A DNA stretch of 37,120 nt from Acidobacteriaceae bacterium (lineage in GTDB: Bacteria; Acidobacteriota; Terriglobia; Bryobacterales; Bryobacteraceae): assembly GCA_019233375.1 (NCBI GenBank), contig JAFAMM010000178.1, positions 1-37,120 on the forward strand. Reading direction: 5' to 3'. The notes beneath the pieces were generated by a model. The model was not told the DNA's origin. It saw nothing but the letters and a program-made list of their open reading frames with translations, and searched no databases. Of this stretch, positions 34,763 to 37,120 are shown piece by piece. A program made the translations under genes and the position numbers. The stretch's first letter is position 1. Every line of letters begins with the position of its first letter.

Positions 34763-36232
34763 ATGAACTTGAGAGCCGTCTGGCGCAGTGTGTTGGCGCT
34801 GACTATCGTGGGATTTCCTCTTACGGCGGGACAGGCGAGCGGAGGAGCAAGCCACCCACAGACGGATGCCGGACCGGCCGTGCCGAGGCCGGAGAAGATG
34901 GATGTTCTGAAACAGTTCAGCAGCTCGTTTGAAGAGTTGTCACAGCGTTCAGGACGGGCCGTCGTGCAGATCTTCGTTCGCAGCTACAGCACCGCGGGTG
35001 ATGAAGGCGAAAACAACGGCCAGCTTCTGACTGCCGAAAACAGCAGCGGGTCAGGGATCATTCTCACGGCCGATGGATACATTCTCACGAACGCGCATGT
35101 AGTCAAGAATGCGCATGCGGTGAAGGTTCAACTGAATGTTCGGGCCGAGGCGGAAGCGCGGGAACTCGGAGACCGAACGCTGAAGCGGCCGCTCGCCGGG
35201 CACATCGTCGGAGTCGATCGCGATAGCGATCTGGCCGTGATCAAAATAGACAAAACGAATCTGCCGTACCTGTCGTTCGGGAACTCAGACGAATTGAAGC
35301 AGGGCGAGATTGTGCTGGCGCTCGGGAACCCGCTTGGCCTCGACAACTCCGTCAGCATGGGCGTGGTGAGTGCCGTTTCGCGGCAGGTCAAGCCTGACGA
35401 TCCCATGGTCTACATACAGACTGACGCCCCGATCAACCCCGGCAATAGCGGCGGCCCGTTACTCGATACAGACGGGCGCGTGATCGGCATCAACACCTTC
35501 ATCCTCACTCAATCGGGCGGGAGCGAGGGCATCGGCTTCGCCATCCCGAGCAACATCGCCAAAGACGTCTACACTCAGCTGCGGACGCAGGGGCATGTGC
35601 ATCGCTCACAACTCGGAATCGTCGCCGAGACAATTACGCCCGCCATGGCGGACGGCCTGTCGCTCGAAACGGATCACGGTGTCATCGTTTCCGACGTATC
35701 GCCCGATGGCGCTGCGGCCCACGGCGGACTGAAAGCAGATGACATTGTCGTTGGGCTTAATGGCAAGCCGGTCACAAGTCTCCATCAACTCGAAGCGAAC
35801 GTGTACCGCATGACGCCCGGTACGAAGATCACCATACGCGTCCAGCGCGGAGCAGAGCAGCTCGACGTACCGATCGTGACGGAAGAGCAGGAGGGCGCGC
35901 AGTTGGATGCGCTGGCCGACATGATGGACCCGGTGCAAAACGTCGTGCCACAACTGGGCATTGTTGGCTTAAATATCACGAAAGAAGTGCTCGCGTTGAT
36001 GCCCGAACTCCGGCGCCCGTCCGGCGTAGTTGTGGCTGCAAGACAGGCCAGTGCACCATATTCCGGCCCGGCGCTTCAAGTGGGCGATGTTGTTTACGGC
36101 GTGAACCGCCAGGTGGTGACCAGCGTTGCAGCCTTGAAACAAGTCTTGCAGAACTTGAAGCCGGGTGCGCCGGCGGTGTTGACGGTCGAACGCGAAGGCC
36201 GCCTTCTATACGTGCCGTTGGAACTTGATTAG
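34763..36232 (+). CDS. DegP/HtrA-type periplasmic serine protease with two PDZ domains
   Basis: His in LTNAHVVKNA, Asp in DRDSDLAVIKI, Ser in INPGNSGGPLLD, IGFAIPSN, two PDZ-like regions. ATG at 34763 after AAGGCAGG with a signal peptide; ORF-track start at 34712 is longer. Confidence 0.94.
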   Translation: MNLRAVWRSVLALTIVGFPLTAGQASGGASHPQTDAGPAVPRPEKMDVLKQFSSSFEELSQRSGRAVVQIFVRSYSTAGDEGENNGQLLTAENSSGSGIILTADGYILTNAHVVKNAHAVKVQLNVRAEAEARELGDRTLKRPLAGHIVGVDRDSDLAVIKIDKTNLPYLSFGNSDELKQGEIVLALGNPLGLDNSVSMGVVSAVSRQVKPDDPMVYIQTDAPINPGNSGGPLLDTDGRVIGINTFILTQSGGSEGIGFAIPSNIAKDVYTQLRTQGHVHRSQLGIVAETITPAMADGLSLETDHGVIVSDVSPDGAAAHGGLKADDIVVGLNGKPVTSLHQLEANVYRMTPGTKITIRVQRGAEQLDVPIVTEEQEGAQLDALADMMDPVQNVVPQLGIVGLNITKEVLALMPELRRPSGVVVAARQASAPYSGPALQVGDVVYGVNRQVVTSVAALKQVLQNLKPGAPAVLTVEREGRLLYVPLELD

Positions 36233-36282
36233 CGCGTGGCAAGTGCTTCAATCACCCACTGCGCTAGGGTAGAAGCAGAAGA

Positions 36283-37120
36283 ATGAGCACCGGTCCTGTT
36301 TCCACCTTCATCAAGCATCATTTTCGCCACTTCAACGCCGTAGCTCTTGTCGAGGCATCACAGGCTTACATCGATCACTTGGGGAGAGGCGGGACAATGT
36401 TTCTCACGCTCGCGGGAGCGATGAGTACGGCGGAGCTGGGTGTTTCTCTTGCCGAGATGATCCGCCGGGATAAGATTCACGGAATTTCATGCACCGGGGC
36501 CAACCTCGAAGAAGACGTGTTCAATCTAGTTGCGCATGACTTTTATGAGCGCGTACCGCACTGGCGCGATCTGAAACCCGAAGATGAGCAGCAGCTGCTC
36601 GATCGTCATATGAATCGTGTGACCGACACTTGCATTCCTGAAGAAGAGGCCATGCGGCGCATCGAGAGTGTCATTCTCGAGGAGTGGGTAAACGCGGATA
36701 AGAAGGGCGAACGTTCCTTCCCACACCAATTCTTCTATCGCATCCTCCGCTCCCCTGATTTGCAGAAGAGCTTCCAAATTGACGTGAAGGACAGCTGGCT
36801 CTACGCTGCTATGGAGCGGAATCTGCCAATCTTCGTGCCCGGATGGGAAGATTCTACGCTCGGCAATATGTATGCCGGCCATTGCATCGCGGGCGATGTA
36901 AAAAACGTCCATACGGTACGCACGGGCATTGAATATATGATGGCCCTGGCCGAGTGGTATCAAACTGCGGTGAAGAACAGTTCTATCGGCTTCTTTCAGA
37001 TCGGCGGCGGCATCGCGGGCGATTTCCCGATCTGTGTCGTGCCCATGCTCCGCCAGGATCTCGCAAGACGAGATACGCCGCTGTGGGGCTATTTCTGCCA
37101 GATCAGCGATTCAACGACCA
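36283..37120 (+). CDS. Deoxyhypusine synthase family protein, N-terminal part, truncated by the window edge
   Basis: Manual translation MSTGPVSTFIKHHFRHFNAVALVEASQAYIDHLGRGGTMFLTLAGAMSTAELGVSLAEMIRRDKIHGISCTGANLEEDVFNLVAHDFYERVPHWRDL...DSWLYAAMERNLPIFVPGWEDSTLGNMYAGHCI...IGFFQIGGGIAGDFPICVVPMLRQDLARRDTPLWGYFCQISDSTT. Absent from the ORF track because it is open to the right edge. Confidence 0.92.
   Translation, partial: MSTGPVSTFIKHHFRHFNAVALVEASQAYIDHLGRGGTMFLTLAGAMSTAELGVSLAEMIRRDKIHGISCTGANLEEDVFNLVAHDFYERVPHWRDLKPEDEQQLLDRHMNRVTDTCIPEEEAMRRIESVILEEWVNADKKGERSFPHQFFYRILRSPDLQKSFQIDVKDSWLYAAMERNLPIFVPGWEDSTLGNMYAGHCIAGDVKNVHTVRTGIEYMMALAEWYQTAVKNSSIGFFQIGGGIAGDFPICVVPMLRQDLARRDTPLWGYFCQISDSTT

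Noticed and set aside
1-37120. Search for CRISPR arrays, tRNA/rRNA genes, transposases, integrases, toxin-antitoxin or defence genes
   Set aside because: No regularly spaced repeats, no recognisable RNA genes and no mobile or defence protein motifs were seen by eye; a tRNAscan, Infernal and DefenseFinder run would be needed to exclude divergent cases.

Overview
The window is about 37 kb of GC-rich, densely coding bacterial chromosome. Gene content and protein style look Acidobacteria-like, but this is inferred from family content only. From left to right it carries: the N-terminal part of a TonB-dependent receptor (-, runs off the left edge); a PPK2 polyphosphate kinase; a Tat-signal Gfo/Idh/MocA oxidoreductase; a minus-strand cluster of AsmA-like protein, ECF sigma factor, zinc-type anti-sigma and DUF4097-type repeat protein; a large BNR/VPS10-like repeat protein; an ABC ATPase followed by an ABC permease/M1 peptidase fusion; a decayed Ser/Thr-kinase-TPR pseudogene; an FHS-family sugar permease; a tail-to-tail response regulator/histidine kinase pair; an FAD oxidoreductase and YceI protein; a 55-aa small protein absent from the ORF track; a GH32 glycosidase; a complete tolQ-tolR-tolA-tolB-pal-cpoB cluster (-); recN; ackA; murJ (-); a two-PDZ DegP/HtrA-type protease; and the N-terminal part of a deoxyhypusine-synthase-family protein (runs off the right edge). 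Both edge genes are missing from the supplied ORF track. No CRISPR array, rRNA, tRNA or transposase was recognised. The most interesting points are a strict 18-residue two-type alternating repeat in the DUF4097 protein, a kinase pseudogene with two deletions and a nonsense codon, paired LacI/CRE-like 14-mers upstream of it, matching 20-bp elements upstream of both two-component genes, a nested dyad in the tolQ/recN divergent promoter region, the unannotated 55-aa protein, and a bacterial DHS homologue. I saw no clearly new defence or mobile system.
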